Below, one piece after another: positions 1 to 10,640 of a stretch of 64,000 bases of DNA. Below the pieces are notes generated by a model. The model saw only the letters and a program-made list of their open reading frames with translations. It was not told the origin of the DNA and did no database searches. The stretch comes from Sphingobacteriales bacterium (GTDB taxonomy: Bacteria; Bacteroidota; Bacteroidia; Chitinophagales; JADIYW01), in the NCBI GenBank assembly GCA_016699615.1, contig CP064984.1:2514001-2578000 (forward strand), given 5' to 3'. Within the stretch, counting starts at the first letter, position 1. The number at the start of each line of letters is the position of its first letter. The position numbers and the translations under genes were made by a program.

Positions 1-357
1 ATTTTCAAAGAATTTATAAGGTTTTCTGAGTTTGTATTTTCCAGAATAAATAGGTGCACTATTAAAAATTGTATCAAAATGTATGTCGTAGTATTTTTTG
101 TAATGCGTGGTAGAATGATTAATATATTCTATATTTCCATTGTTTATTACTGTATCTATATGATTGTCTAATTCTTTTTTAATATGAACTACTGTATCAG
201 CATAGATAGTGTAGTCTTTTTCAAAAATGGTATCATAGTATAATGAATATACATTCTCATTTTGCCAAATAGTATCTCTTTTTAAGGTAAATTTGTTTTG
301 TGCAAATGCAAAATTGCAAAGCATAATGAATAATATATTTATCCAGAATTTATTCAC
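1..357 (-). CDS. Secreted protein of unknown function, N-terminal part only
   Basis: The frame is open from a GTG at 355-357 to the left edge of the window, so 119 codons are visible and the C-terminus is missing. The product starts MNKFWINILFIMLCNFAFAQ, a clear Sec signal peptide ending in AFA-Q. The mature part is rich in Asp, Tyr, Thr and Ile, with recurring DT pairs (YDTIFEKDYTIYADT). No family was recognised. The start overlaps the stop of the upstream phosphohexomutase gene by 8 bases, which indicates translational coupling and one transcript. GTG is preferred over the internal ATG because only GTG gives a complete signal peptide. Confidence 0.7.
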   Translation of the reverse strand, partial: MNKFWINILFIMLCNFAFAQNKFTLKRDTIWQNENVYSLYYDTIFEKDYTIYADTVVHIKKELDNHIDTVINNGNIEYINHSTTHYKKYYDIHFDTIFNSAPIYSGKYKLRKPYKFFEN

Positions 358-1762
358 CTAATAATGTTTTCTTAGTATCTTCTAAGATGTCAATTACGGC
401 ATCTCTACTGTTGCTTTGTGCGTACACACGAAGCACTGGCTCTGTTCCAGATGCACGTATCATCAACCAATCTTCATCATTCAAAAAGTATTTCCAACCG
501 TCAATCGTTTCTCTTCTTAGTACATTGTATTTGCCAAAGTTTTTATAGTTGTCTTCGTTACAATTCTTAATTACATTTTGTTTGATTTCTTCAGAAATAT
601 GCAAATCATATCTATCATAATCAAAAGCACCAACTACATCATATACTTCATTAATTAATTCAGTGATATTTTTACCAGTTTTTGCCATAAATTCCATCAA
701 TACCAATGCAATCCAAATACCATCACGCTCAGGAATGTGTCCTTTTATTGCCAAACCACCACTTTCTTCGCCACCTACCAACACATCTTCATTTACCATA
801 ATTTCGCAAATATATTTAAAACCTACTGGCGTTACTTCACATGGAATATTATAGGCATCACACAATTTTTTGATTTTGTTGGAAACTGTAAAAGATACTA
901 CTACTTTTCCCATTTCTTTTTTATAATGATGCATGTAATGTATCAGCAACAAAAGAATATGATGTGAGTCTATAAAATTGCCATTTCCATCATAACATCC
1001 AATTCTATCTGCGTCTCCATCATTAGCAAAACCAAACTCAAGTTCTGGTGTTTTTTTCATTAATTCTGAAAACTCTAATAAGTTTTTATGAATTGGCTCA
1101 GGCGCTTGACCATAAAAACTTGGATTGTATTCGCAATGTAGATATACTAAATTATTTGGTAATAATTTTCTTGCAACATTTTGACCAGCACCATACATGG
1201 CATCATAGCCAAAGAGCATGCCTGAGTTTCGTATAGCATTCATATTAAAATTTGCTTCTACATGTTTGATGTAGTCAGTTTCTAAATCTACGTAGGTTAA
1301 TTTTTGTTCTTTTACCAATTGCTCTAAAGGAATTTTAGGAATCTCAATAGTGTCAGGAATAAAAGATTCTACCAATGCAATATCTGATGGAATTGTTGGT
1401 CCACCAAAATTAGATTTTAGTTTAAAACCATTGTAGCTTGGTGGATTGTGTGATGCAGTAATTACAATGCCAGCCGTAGTATTGTAATTTTTACAAGCTA
1501 AAGAAAGCATAGGTGTTGAGCATATTCCTTTGTGTGCATATACTTTTATGCCTTCATTACACAATATATTTATTGTTGTTTCTACAAATAATGAACCACC
1601 AAATCTACAATCGTGTCCAATTGCAATACTTGGTTCATTTGAGATAGATTTTACCCATTTTGCAGTAGCAAACGCTACTCTTGCTACATTTTCTGTTGTA
1701 AATTCCTCTGCAATAATTGCTCGCCAACCGTCGGTGCCAAATTTGATTTTCTTAATGCTCAT
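350..1762 (-). CDS. Phosphoglucomutase/phosphomannomutase (alpha-D-phosphohexomutase)
   Basis: Interconverts hexose 1- and 6-phosphates in the cytoplasm, feeding nucleotide-sugar synthesis. All four family signatures are visible in 470 residues: the phosphoserine loop TASHNPPSYNG (catalytic Ser about 104), the metal loop DGDADRIG (248-255), the sugar loop GGEESGG (330-336) and the phosphate-binding RASGTEP (436-442). Length is typical of the bacterial family. Substrate (glucose, mannose or both) cannot be told from these motifs. It is probably the first gene of an operon with the secreted protein that overlaps its 3' end, and a well-formed promoter lies just upstream on the same strand. Confidence 0.95.
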   Translation of the reverse strand: MSIKKIKFGTDGWRAIIAEEFTTENVARVAFATAKWVKSISNEPSIAIGHDCRFGGSLFVETTINILCNEGIKVYAHKGICSTPMLSLACKNYNTTAGIVITASHNPPSYNGFKLKSNFGGPTIPSDIALVESFIPDTIEIPKIPLEQLVKEQKLTYVDLETDYIKHVEANFNMNAIRNSGMLFGYDAMYGAGQNVARKLLPNNLVYLHCEYNPSFYGQAPEPIHKNLLEFSELMKKTPELEFGFANDGDADRIGCYDGNGNFIDSHHILLLLIHYMHHYKKEMGKVVVSFTVSNKIKKLCDAYNIPCEVTPVGFKYICEIMVNEDVLVGGEESGGLAIKGHIPERDGIWIALVLMEFMAKTGKNITELINEVYDVVGAFDYDRYDLHISEEIKQNVIKNCNEDNYKNFGKYNVLRRETIDGWKYFLNDEDWLMIRASGTEPVLRVYAQSNSRDAVIDILEDTKKTLLGE

Positions 1763-1793
1763 TCTGATACTATATTTGTTCTAAAAATTTAAG

Positions 1794-1824
1794 CAAATAT
1801 ACTATATTTGATATTCATAACAAA
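1794..1824 (-). promoter_or_regulatory. Bacteroidota-type promoter for the phosphohexomutase gene
   Basis: On the minus strand, TTTG (1824-1821), a 19-base spacer, then TATATTTG (1801-1794). This matches the Bacteroidota sigma factor consensus TTTG-N19..21-TAnnTTTG exactly and lies about 31 bases upstream of the ATG at 1762. The region is shared with the divergent adhesin gene, which has its own plus-strand TATATTTG at 1803-1810. Confidence 0.65.
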
Positions 1825-1829
1825 TATTT

Positions 1830-4800
1830 ATGAGACTAGTGTCAGCATGTAGAGTGTCATTTTTTGCAATACTTATATTGAATATAACTTTTTCTTGGAG
1901 TAATGATAATAAAATTGCGAATCTAAGTTATATTGAAAATAAAGGACAGTGGAATGAAAAAGTAAAATTTAAAGTAGACATGTCTGGTGCAACTGCATTC
2001 TTAGAAAAAGATGGAATAACTTACTTATTATCAGATAAAATTGAGCATAATCATCAACAACATGAAAAAAAAGCATTGCTAATTGAAGAAGAACACGAAA
2101 TAGAACAAGTTATTCGCTATCATGCATATAATTTTAGGTGGTTAAATACTAATTCTACAGTATTGCTTCAACCTTCAGTTAAAGAAAAAGCTTACAATAA
2201 TTATTTTATAGGTAATGATAAAAGCAAATGGGCATCAAATGTTTCTATTTATAAAAATGTAACGTATAAAAATTTATACAATCAAATTGATGCTAAGGTT
2301 TATAGTACTGGTAATTCAATGAAAATTGATTATGTTGTAAAGAAAGGTGCAAAGGTAAGTGATATTCAATTGCGATATAATGGAACTGATAATATCCGAA
2401 TAAGTAATAATGGACAATTAAGAATTACTACTAGCTTGGGTGAATTGGTAGAAATTCAACCTTATGTATATCAAAATATTGGTGGAATTGTTACAATCAT
2501 TTCATGTAAATATACACTTACAGATAATGTTGTTTCTTTTAAATTATTAGAAGACTATGATAAAAATTATGATTTAATCATAGATCCAACTCTTATTTTT
2601 TCTACATACTCAGGTAGTCCAGTAGATAATTGGGGCTCATCTTCAACTTACGATTCAGAAGGAAATATGTTCTTAGGTGGTATTTCATTAGGAACTGATT
2701 ATCCAACTACTATGGGTGCTTTTCAAACCACATTTGGTGGCCCATTAGATTCTTTTTCGAATAATACAGATATAGTTATAACAAAATTTAATAATATAGG
2801 AACAAATAGAATCTTTTCAACGTATTTAGGTGGAAACAATAATGAACTATTGAGTAGTTTGTATTGCACACCTCAAAACGAATTAGTCGTTCTTTTGGTA
2901 ACTGGGTCTCCTAATTTTCCAACAACAGTAAATGCATATGATACTTCATTTAATTATGGTTTTCCAGTTTATACATCAATGAATATCTATTTTGATACGG
3001 GTGTTGATGTTGCCTTAACAAAATTAAGTTCCAATGGCAGTGCACTTGTTGGCTCAACATTTTTTGGAGGATCAGGCAATGATGGATTTGGATTTGCATA
3101 TAACTATGGTGATGAAACAAGAAGTGATATTGCATTAACAAGTGATGGAGATATTATTATTTGTTCATCTACAAATTCATATGATTTGCCCAATACTTCA
3201 GGTAGATTTCAACCAAATTTTGGTGGCGATTTTAGAGATGGATTTATTGCAAGATTTAATTCAAATTTAAGTAGTAATAAATGGGCTACTTACTTTGGTT
3301 CTACTGCAACAGAAAATGCAAATGGAATAGCTTTAGATAAAAATGAAAATATATCTATTTGTGGGCTAACAAATAGTGTTGATCTGCCAGGAAGTAATGT
3401 CGGATTAAATCAAACATTAATGGGTTTTTTGATGGCTATGTTACTAAGGTAAATAATAATGCTACGCAAGTCTTAGCTACAACTTATTTAGGCACAGCAA
3501 ATTACGATCAAGCGTTTTTAATAGATACAGATAATGAAGATAATATTGTTGTGTTTGGTCAAACAACAGGACATTACCCAATTACAAATGGAGTTTATAG
3601 TAATGCAAATGCACCACAATTTATACATAAATTGAATAATAATCTTAATACTACAATATTTTCAACAGTTTTTGGTCATACAGAAGATTCATCCTATAAG
3701 CAAATTAATATATCACCTACAGCATTATTGGTTGATGTTTGTGGAAGTGTCTACGCTGTTGGCTGGGGCGGAAGAAATAATTATTCAGGAAGTACATTTT
3801 CTATGCCTATTACAAATGATGCTTTTCAAGATTCAACTGATGGTAGTGATTTTTATTTTATTACTTTTAATAGAGATGCATCAGATATAATTTATGCTAC
3901 CTATTTTGGCGAATATGGTGGTAGTGGAGACCATGTAGATGGTGGAACGAGCAGATTTGATAAAAATGGTGTAGTGTATCAGGCAGTATGTGCAAGCTGT
4001 TGGGGCACAAATTCTTTTCCAACAACTGATAGTGCATATAGCAAAAATAATAATTCAGATAATTGTAATATGGCAGGTATTAAATTCAAATTTGATTTTC
4101 TTCCTTTACAAATTATTAGTATAATTCCAACTAAGTCTTGTGTCTTAGATTCTGCTATATTTTCATACACATCTACACAACCAGCAACTTCATTCTTTTG
4201 GGATTTTGGTGATGGACAAACTTCAGATATAGAATTTCCAAAACATAAGTATAGTAATGCAGGAACATATAATGTAAAGTTAGTGCTTAGAAATCCTGAT
4301 AATTGTAACGTAGTTGATTCTGCTGTAATATCAATTTTCATTGGTGACTCAATTTCGGTATCAAAAGATACTGTAATCTGCGAAGGAAATGAATTAATAT
4401 TTGGAGAACAATTAATAACACAAAGTGGAATATATAGAGATACATTTAAAACTATTGCAGGTTGCGATAGTTTTGTGAAATTAAATGTAATTGTAAGACC
4501 AACAGCTACTAATATAATAGATACAACTTTTTGTAATGATGGTATGTTTGTATTTAATGGACAAATAATTACACAAACAGGAACTTATAGAGATACATTA
4601 AAAACAACATTTGGTTGCGATAGTTTCATTATTCTTAATGCAATTATTAGACAGGCATCAATCACAATAATAGATACAAGTATATGCACAGGAACATCAA
4701 TAGTATTTAACGAACAAGAAATTACTCAAGCTGGCACATATAGAGATACACTAAAAACAACAACAGGTTGTGATAGTATAATTGTACTTAATGTTCGTAT

Positions 4801-6562
4801 TATATCTATTTCTAATACTATTATTGATTCTACATTTTGTGAAGGAGACACAGTAATAATAGCTAGTAAAAAATACTATAGCACAGGCAGATTTTTTGAT
4901 ACCTTAGTTTCAGTAAGAAATTGTGATAGTATATTGATAATTAATATTCAAATTATAAAAACAAAAGACACTACACTTAATGTTCAAATTTGTAAAAGTG
5001 ATAGTGTAGTTGTTGGTAATATGGTGTTTAAACAAACAGGAAATTACCAAATTAATTTAATTTCTAAAGAAACTAAATGTGATAGTATTGTTTATCTACA
5101 TCTAAATGTAGTCGATACTTTGTTCACAAATATTGATACTACCATCTGTCTTGGTCAGCGTATTATTGTTAATGGTACAAATTATACTGAAACTGGAACT
5201 TATAGAGTAAGTATGAAATCATCAAAAGGATGTGATAGTATTGTAAATCTAAAATTATTAGTCGTAGAACCAAAATATATTACAATAGATTCCACAGTTT
5301 GTGAAGGCGATTCCGTACAAATTGGTAGTCAAATATTTAAAACTCAAGGTGAATATGTTGTTAGGCTATTAGGTGTTCAAAAATGTGATAGTACAGTCAC
5401 GTTAAATTTAAAAGTTAATCCAATTAAATATACTACAATAGATAGTACAATTTGCGAAGGTAGTTCTGTTGTAATCAATAATCATACTTATACTATATCT
5501 GGACAAACATTCGATACGCTTGTATCGTCATTAAATTGTGATAGTATTATTACATTAAATCTTACAGTTCTGAAAAATTCAAGTACAACCATAAATCCAG
5601 AAGTTTGTGAAGGAGAAAGTTTTGTTGTTGGAGATTCTATATATACAAAAACTGGAACATATAAAATTATGTATGATGCTGCAAATGGTTGCGATAGTAC
5701 CTTGAATATTAATCTAACAGTGCATCCAAATAAGATAAATAACTTAAGTAGAGAAATTTGCAATGGAGACTCTATTGTTGTTGGCACAATTATATATAAA
5801 GAACAAGGCACATATACACAAATATTAAAATCATCAAAAGGTTGTGATAGTACAGTAAATTTAGACTTAATTGTACATCAACACAAAACTACATCAATAG
5901 ATACATCAATATGTTTTGGAGATTCAATATTAGTAGGAAATAATTATTACAAAACAAATGGTCAGTTTATAGAAAATCTTCAAACATCTAAAATGTGCGA
6001 TAGTATTGTTACACTAAACTTAAATGTATATCCAGAAATAATAATTAATGCAACAACAGACAAAGCAATTATTGAAAAAGGAGAAGTTGCTCAATTAAAT
6101 GTAGAAGCTAATCAAGAATTAGGATATCTTTGGTCACCATCAAATACATTAGATAATTCAATAATAAAAAATCCAATAGCATCACCAACTACGCCAACAT
6201 GGTTTGTTGTGGAGGCAACTAACACAAGTACAAATTGCAAAGTATCAGATTCAGTATTTGTAGATATTTTAATTTTACCATGCAATGAAGAATATATATA
6301 TATACCAAATGCATTTACGCCAAATGGAGATAATGTTAATGATGTATTTATAGTAAGATCTAAAAACTTAACTAGTGGCACTATGCTTATTTATGATAGA
6401 TGGGGAAATAAAGTTTTTGAATCTGATGATATTAATGTTGGTTGGAACGGAATGTACAAAGGCGAAATGCAACAACAAGAAGCTTATGGATTCTATTTTA
6501 CTGGCATTTGTGATGGTGGTGCAACAATTACAATTAAAGGCAATGTTACACTATTAAAATAA
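1830..6562 (+). CDS. Large T9SS-exported repeat protein (SBBP propeller, PKD, 51-residue repeats, gliding-motility C-terminal domain), frameshift at 3425-3430
   Basis: Two open frames (1830-3452 and 3551-6562) form one gene. The frame changes at a run of six T at 3425-3430; a seventh T restores MGFFDGYVTKVNNN, a normal SBBP repeat end, and gives 1,578 codons. Order: signal peptide; N-terminal region starting YIENKGQWNEKVKF (DUF7948-like); SBBP beta-propeller repeats (STYLGG); a PKD domain with WDFGDGQTS; eleven tandem units of about 51 residues, each with Cys near its start (ICEG) and GCDS or CDS near its end; a Cys-poor linker; and a C-terminal domain with IPNAFTPNGDNVNDVF and YDRWGNKVFE, the gliding-motility/type B T9SS sorting tail. 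Probably a cell-surface adhesin. The paired Cys in each repeat suggest disulfides. Confidence 0.88.
4360..6045 (+). repeat. Eleven tandem 51-residue repeats within the first adhesin
   Basis: At protein level the units run from DTVICEGNELIF to the last CDSIVTLNLNVYP. Each has the pattern (D/N)(S/T)..(I/V/F)C.G(D/E)S..(I/V)G...(Y/F)...G.Y...L.(S/T)..GCDS.(V/I).L.L.V. DNA identity between units is low, so this is an old and diverged array, unlike the near-identical 162-bp array in the second adhesin. Boundaries are approximate. Confidence 0.85.
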
Positions 6563-6621
6563 TCAACAAATAGCGAATAACTAATGCGTAGCTATCTTAG
6601 CTAATAAAATATCTTTGCATT

Positions 6622-7266
6622 ATGCAAGATACATTTAGACATCAAGGATTGAGAAAACAATTAGTAAGAGAACTTAAAGAATTAGGAATTAAAGATGAAA
6701 AAGTATTAGCAGCAATTCAAAATATTCCAAGACATTGGTTTATCGAGGCATCATTTGAAGATAGAGCGTATGAAAACTCTCCATTTCCAATAGGTTCAGG
6801 ACAAACAATTTCAAATCCATACACTGTTGCATACCAAACAGAACTTTTAGATGTACAAAAAACAGATAAAGTACTAGAAATTGGAACAGGTTCTGCCTAC
6901 CAAGCTTGTGTATTAGCATTATTGTGCAATGAAGTACATACAATAGAAAGGCACAAGCCATTGGTGCAAGATGCGACAACAATTATTCAAGATTTAATTC
7001 TCAAAAATATATTTCAATATTATGGTGATGGTTTTGAAGGCATAGAAAGTCAAGCACCATTCGATAAAATAATAATTACTGCAGCAGCACCAGAAATACC
7101 CAAAAAGCTACTAGAACAACTAAAAATAGGTGGAGTTTTAGTCTTACCATTAGGAAAAGATGAAACACAGCAAATGCTTAGAATACAACGAAAAGATAAA
7201 ATAACATTTGAAAAAGAATATTTTGATTATTTTACATTTGTACCAATGTTGAAAGGCGTGAAATAA
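6622..7266 (+). CDS. pcm: Protein-L-isoaspartate O-methyltransferase
   Basis: Methylates isoaspartyl residues in damaged proteins, using S-adenosylmethionine, to start their repair. The 214-residue product shows the family signature FPIGSGQTISNPYTVAYQTE at about 56-75, and the SAM-binding loop VLEIGTGSAYQ at about 88-98. Length is typical. The start is the ATG at 6622, which lies only four bases after a -7 box TATCTTTG (6610-6617), so the transcript probably has almost no leader. It follows the adhesin by 59 bases and is unlikely to depend on its transcript. Confidence 0.95.
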   Translation: MQDTFRHQGLRKQLVRELKELGIKDEKVLAAIQNIPRHWFIEASFEDRAYENSPFPIGSGQTISNPYTVAYQTELLDVQKTDKVLEIGTGSAYQACVLALLCNEVHTIERHKPLVQDATTIIQDLILKNIFQYYGDGFEGIESQAPFDKIIITAAAPEIPKKLLEQLKIGGVLVLPLGKDETQQMLRIQRKDKITFEKEYFDYFTFVPMLKGVK

Positions 7267-7313
7267 TTTCGTTTCTTAATTCATTGATTATAAATTATTA
7301 AAGTATATTTTAA

Positions 7314-8666
7314 ATGAAAAATTATTCTAAGTTATTAGTATTTATATTTATTATTTTAATGTGCAATATCACATATGCACAAAAAGATTTCTCGAAAGAT
7401 TTGAACAAACAAAGTTTAGAAGAATTTGGAATCAAAAAAGATAGCATCAAGAAAAATTTCAATTTACCAAAGGCAGAACAGCCAGTAATTGGAAATAATC
7501 AACAAGACTTGAATAAGCAAAGCTTAGAACAGTTTAAAAATATAAACACCAAACAAAAAAATACTACAAATGCCGATTCTTTACAAAAAATAAATGCAGA
7601 ACAAATAAAGAAAAATTACGCAGATTCTATCTTAAAAATTAAACAAAGACACATTGAAGATTCTATTAAAAATATTAGAATAAAACAAGTAGCAGATTCA
7701 ATCAAAAATTTAAAAACATCTATAAAAGAAGAAAAAATACCAGAACCACCAAAAAAACCAGAACCAGCAAAAATTATAAACACAGAGCCAATTGCAAAAC
7801 AACCTGAAAAACAAAAAAATGATGTCGTTATAGAAGCACCAAAAAAATCAGAGTTTAGCAATGAGCCAATTGTACAGCCAGTACAAAAACCAAGCAAACC
7901 AACTGCTGTAGTAGAAACACAACCAACTATAAAACCAAAAATAAATTATGATTCTTTGAAAAACAAACCAATCAAAGAATTTTATATAGAAACACAACCA
8001 TTGGTTACTCAAAACGGAAAAGTGGTTGCAGTAGAAGAAGCTAAACAAGCTGAAGTAAAGAAACCATCAGAAACTGTATATAAATACTCTGAAAAAGAAA
8101 TTGCAGAAAAACAGAAAAAAGCAAGTTATAATCAATATCAAAGAGAAGCAGATTCTATTAGAAATAAAAATAAACTATTGTTAGATAGTCTTTTAGCCAC
8201 ATTAAATGTAGATGTTCCAGTGCAAGTTGGCGTAAATGATTATATAGAAATTTATGTAAGTGGTGGAGGATTATTTGGTGGCGTAAATCCAAAAGAATAT
8301 GACAGAACCATGATTTTTAATAATGGATTAATTCAAAGAGAATACAAATCAAAAATTGGTGGAATAGAAAAATATGAGAAAAAAGTATCAAGGGAAGATT
8401 TAATAAAACTAGCACAATTTATTGTCGACTTAGGCTATTTTAATTTCTATGAAGAATACGAATGTGCATCAGATGATGTTGCTTGCAAACAAAGAATGAA
8501 GCAAGCACCAACACCAATTCCATTGAGCATTTCAGTTGCTATTGGTGTGAGAAGAGAAAAAATAGACATAGATTTTTATGCACCTTCCATTGAAAAAAAT
8601 TGGGTAAAATATCCAGAAAATATTGTTAAGATTCTAAATGCTATCTACGCAATTGCAGAAAAGTAG
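7314..8666 (+). CDS. Secreted protein with Lys/Pro-rich middle and conserved-looking C-terminal domain, function unknown
   Basis: The 450-residue product has a signal peptide (MKNYSKLLVFIFIILMCNITYAQ), then a low-complexity region to about residue 290. That region contains two copies of DLNKQSLE(E/Q)F, several ADSI.KI heptad-like units, and Lys/Pro/Glu-rich stretches (PEPPKKPEPAK). The last 150 residues look globular: a beta-rich segment (NDYIEIYVSGGGLFGG), a helix (SREDLIKLAQFIVDLGYF) and an insert containing two Cys (ECASDDVACKQ). The architecture fits a periplasmic or surface protein with a flexible spacer. I do not recognise a family, and no function is assigned. Confidence 0.75.
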   Translation: MKNYSKLLVFIFIILMCNITYAQKDFSKDLNKQSLEEFGIKKDSIKKNFNLPKAEQPVIGNNQQDLNKQSLEQFKNINTKQKNTTNADSLQKINAEQIKKNYADSILKIKQRHIEDSIKNIRIKQVADSIKNLKTSIKEEKIPEPPKKPEPAKIINTEPIAKQPEKQKNDVVIEAPKKSEFSNEPIVQPVQKPSKPTAVVETQPTIKPKINYDSLKNKPIKEFYIETQPLVTQNGKVVAVEEAKQAEVKKPSETVYKYSEKEIAEKQKKASYNQYQREADSIRNKNKLLLDSLLATLNVDVPVQVGVNDYIEIYVSGGGLFGGVNPKEYDRTMIFNNGLIQREYKSKIGGIEKYEKKVSREDLIKLAQFIVDLGYFNFYEEYECASDDVACKQRMKQAPTPIPLSISVAIGVRREKIDIDFYAPSIEKNWVKYPENIVKILNAIYAIAEK

Positions 8667-8727
8667 CAGGTAGATTTTATATAAATAGTTGTAAAAAAAA
8701 TACTAATTTTACGAAAATACTTTAGCC

Positions 8728-9549
8728 ATTAATACTCCAATTGAATTATTAAAAAAGTTTTCTGATATAGAACTTTGGATACACATTCATCCATTTGCTA
8801 TTTCATATTTATTATTTGATAATCAACAGAAGAAAGTTTATGAAGTAGAATATCAACATTTAAACCTACATTTTGAAGATACAATTACAATTGATTCAAT
8901 TAGCTCAATGTTTACTAATACTAATGAGGTTTTTGATTTGAATTTTAAAAATGTAAAAGTGGCATTTGCAACAAATAAATTTACTATTCTACCAACTACA
9001 ACCAATCAAATAAACACTGTCTTTCAAAATTTAGGAATTGATATAGAAGAAGATGACTGCATTGAAACTTTTGAAATTTCAGACAATAAGATATTGTATT
9101 TCAATATTGATAAACAAATAAAAAATTATTTCGAACATAGATTTAGAAATGTGTCTTGGTATTTTGGCGATTATGGTATTATACATTACAAGAACAGTAA
9201 ATTAGCATTCCAAAATCATTTGGCTGTAAATATATATGGAAATGATTTGACTATCGCATTCAAAAAAGATGATGAATTATTATTTTTTAATAAATTTTAT
9301 ATCGAACAAAAAGAAGATTTATTATATTATTTAAAATTAGCTTACGAGCAACTTAATTTAGATGCCAATCAGTTTGCAACCTATTTGTATGGATTTGTAG
9401 AAGAAAAATCACCCATGTACACTTATAGTTTTTCTTATATCAGAAATTACGAAATAGACAGAACACTAAAGCATGCATTAGCATATATGTTTACATACAA
9501 CGAGCACCAATTACATTATTTTTATAATCTTTTAGCACTAGGAAAATGA
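8728..9549 (+). CDS. DUF3822 family protein (rsmD neighbour), start codon unclear
   Basis: The first in-frame ATG is at 8908, but the frame stays open and reads like protein back to the TAA at 8704 (NTPIELLKKFSDIELWIHIHPFAISYLLFD). No ATG, GTG or TTG exists in frame in that stretch. An ATT at 8728 sits just after a -7-like box TACTTTAG, where the neighbouring pcm gene has its ATG, so either a rare ATT start is used or a base is wrong. The extended product is about 273 residues and resembles DUF3822, a Bacteroidota family usually found directly before rsmD. Its stop overlaps the rsmD start (ATGA). Function unknown; the ASKHA-like fold reported for relatives cannot be confirmed here. Confidence 0.7.
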   Translation: MNTPIELLKKFSDIELWIHIHPFAISYLLFDNQQKKVYEVEYQHLNLHFEDTITIDSISSMFTNTNEVFDLNFKNVKVAFATNKFTILPTTTNQINTVFQNLGIDIEEDDCIETFEISDNKILYFNIDKQIKNYFEHRFRNVSWYFGDYGIIHYKNSKLAFQNHLAVNIYGNDLTIAFKKDDELLFFNKFYIEQKEDLLYYLKLAYEQLNLDANQFATYLYGFVEEKSPMYTYSFSYIRNYEIDRTLKHALAYMFTYNEHQLHYFYNLLALGK

Positions 9550-10079
9550 GAATTATAGCTGGAAAACTAAAAGGAAAACATTTTTATCCACCAAAAAATA
9601 TTCCTGCAAGACCAACAACAGATATTGCAAAAGAAGGATTGTTTAATATATTAACAAATTACATAGAATTTGAAAATATTGATTTTTTAGATTTATTTGC
9701 AGGAACGGGAAATATAGGCATGGAAATGTTTTCTAGAGGTTGCAACAAAGTTACCTCAGTAGATTTGTCTTCCATTAGCATCAAATTTATTCAAGAAATG
9801 AGCAAAATGGCAAACATACCACAACACCAAATTATTAGAGCAGATGCCATTCATTTCATCAAACAATCAAAACATCAATACGATTTAATTTTCGCAGGAC
9901 CACCTTATCCATTAGAATGTATAGACGAAATTCCAAATTTGGTCATAGAACATAAACTATTAAAAGAAAATGCTTGGTTTATTTTAGAAACATCACCAAG
10001 ACACAACTTTTCAGAACATCCAAATTGTTTTAATCTTAGAAAATACGGACAAACGCATTTTTGGTTTTTTAAAAATTAG
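9546..10079 (+). CDS. rsmD: 16S rRNA (guanine(966)-N(2))-methyltransferase RsmD
   Basis: Methylates G966 of 16S rRNA during small-subunit assembly. The 177 residues begin MRIIAGKLKGKHF and contain RPTTDIAKEGLFNIL and the SAM loop DLFAGTGNIGMEMFSRG at about 49-65, all diagnostic of RsmD. The catalytic motif IV, normally DPPY in this family, here reads AGPPYP with Gly at residue 118 (codon GGA, 9897-9899), so the Asp expected to contact the target base is absent. Either the enzyme is altered or the base calls there are wrong. The start overlaps the DUF3822 stop by four bases, and coaD follows 14 bases later, giving a three-gene operon. Confidence 0.92.
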   Translation: MRIIAGKLKGKHFYPPKNIPARPTTDIAKEGLFNILTNYIEFENIDFLDLFAGTGNIGMEMFSRGCNKVTSVDLSSISIKFIQEMSKMANIPQHQIIRADAIHFIKQSKHQYDLIFAGPPYPLECIDEIPNLVIEHKLLKENAWFILETSPRHNFSEHPNCFNLRKYGQTHFWFFKN

Positions 10080-10093
10080 AATAAATTTATAAT

Positions 10094-10569
10094 ATGAAAA
10101 AAGTAGCAGTATTTCCAGGCTCATTCGATCCAATTACTATTGGACATGAAGATATTGTAAAACGAGCGACTCAAATATTCGATGAAATAATTGTAGCAAT
10201 TGGTGTTAATACACAAAAAAATATTTATTTGATTTAGATACTAGAATCAGTTGGATAGAAAAAGTATTTGAACCATATTCCAACGTAACAGTAAAGAGTT
10301 ACACAGGATTAACCATAAACTTTTGCAAAGAAATAGACGCAAAATACATCATCAGAGGCATACGTTCTTCAGCAGATTTCGAGTACGAAAAAACCATTGC
10401 GCAGCTCAACCAAATGATGCAACCAGAAATTGAAACATTCTTAATACTTTCTTCGCCAGCATTATCAGCAATATCATCAACCATTGTCCGAGAAATTATT
10501 ATTGGCAAAGGCGATATTAGCAAATTTATACCAGCATCAATCGTCGAAGACGTATCAAATATTCAATAA
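10094..10569 (+). CDS. coaD: Phosphopantetheine adenylyltransferase, frameshift at 10215-10221
   Basis: Catalyses the penultimate step of coenzyme A synthesis (4'-phosphopantetheine plus ATP to dephospho-CoA). The N-terminus MKKVAVFPGSFDPITIGHED carries the nucleotidyltransferase T/HxGH-type motif. The frame breaks at a run of seven A (10215-10221). With eight A it continues KKYLFDLDTRISWIEKVF, then YIIRGIRSSADFEYE and the ATP-binding ISSTIVRE. The repaired gene has 159 codons, the usual size. CoaD is essential, so a sequence error is much more likely than a dead gene. It lies 14 bases after rsmD, a common Bacteroidota arrangement. Confidence 0.9.
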
Positions 10570-10640
10570 ATACATTTTCGTATAACAAACCAAGTGATGT
10601 AATCTAAATTTATGTTATTATATATATAACTACAAACAAG

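Noticed and set aside
3425..3430. Programmed ribosomal frameshift in the adhesin
   Set aside because: The site is a plain T run like those breaking many unrelated genes; no slippery heptamer plus stimulatory structure, and the same repair works everywhere.
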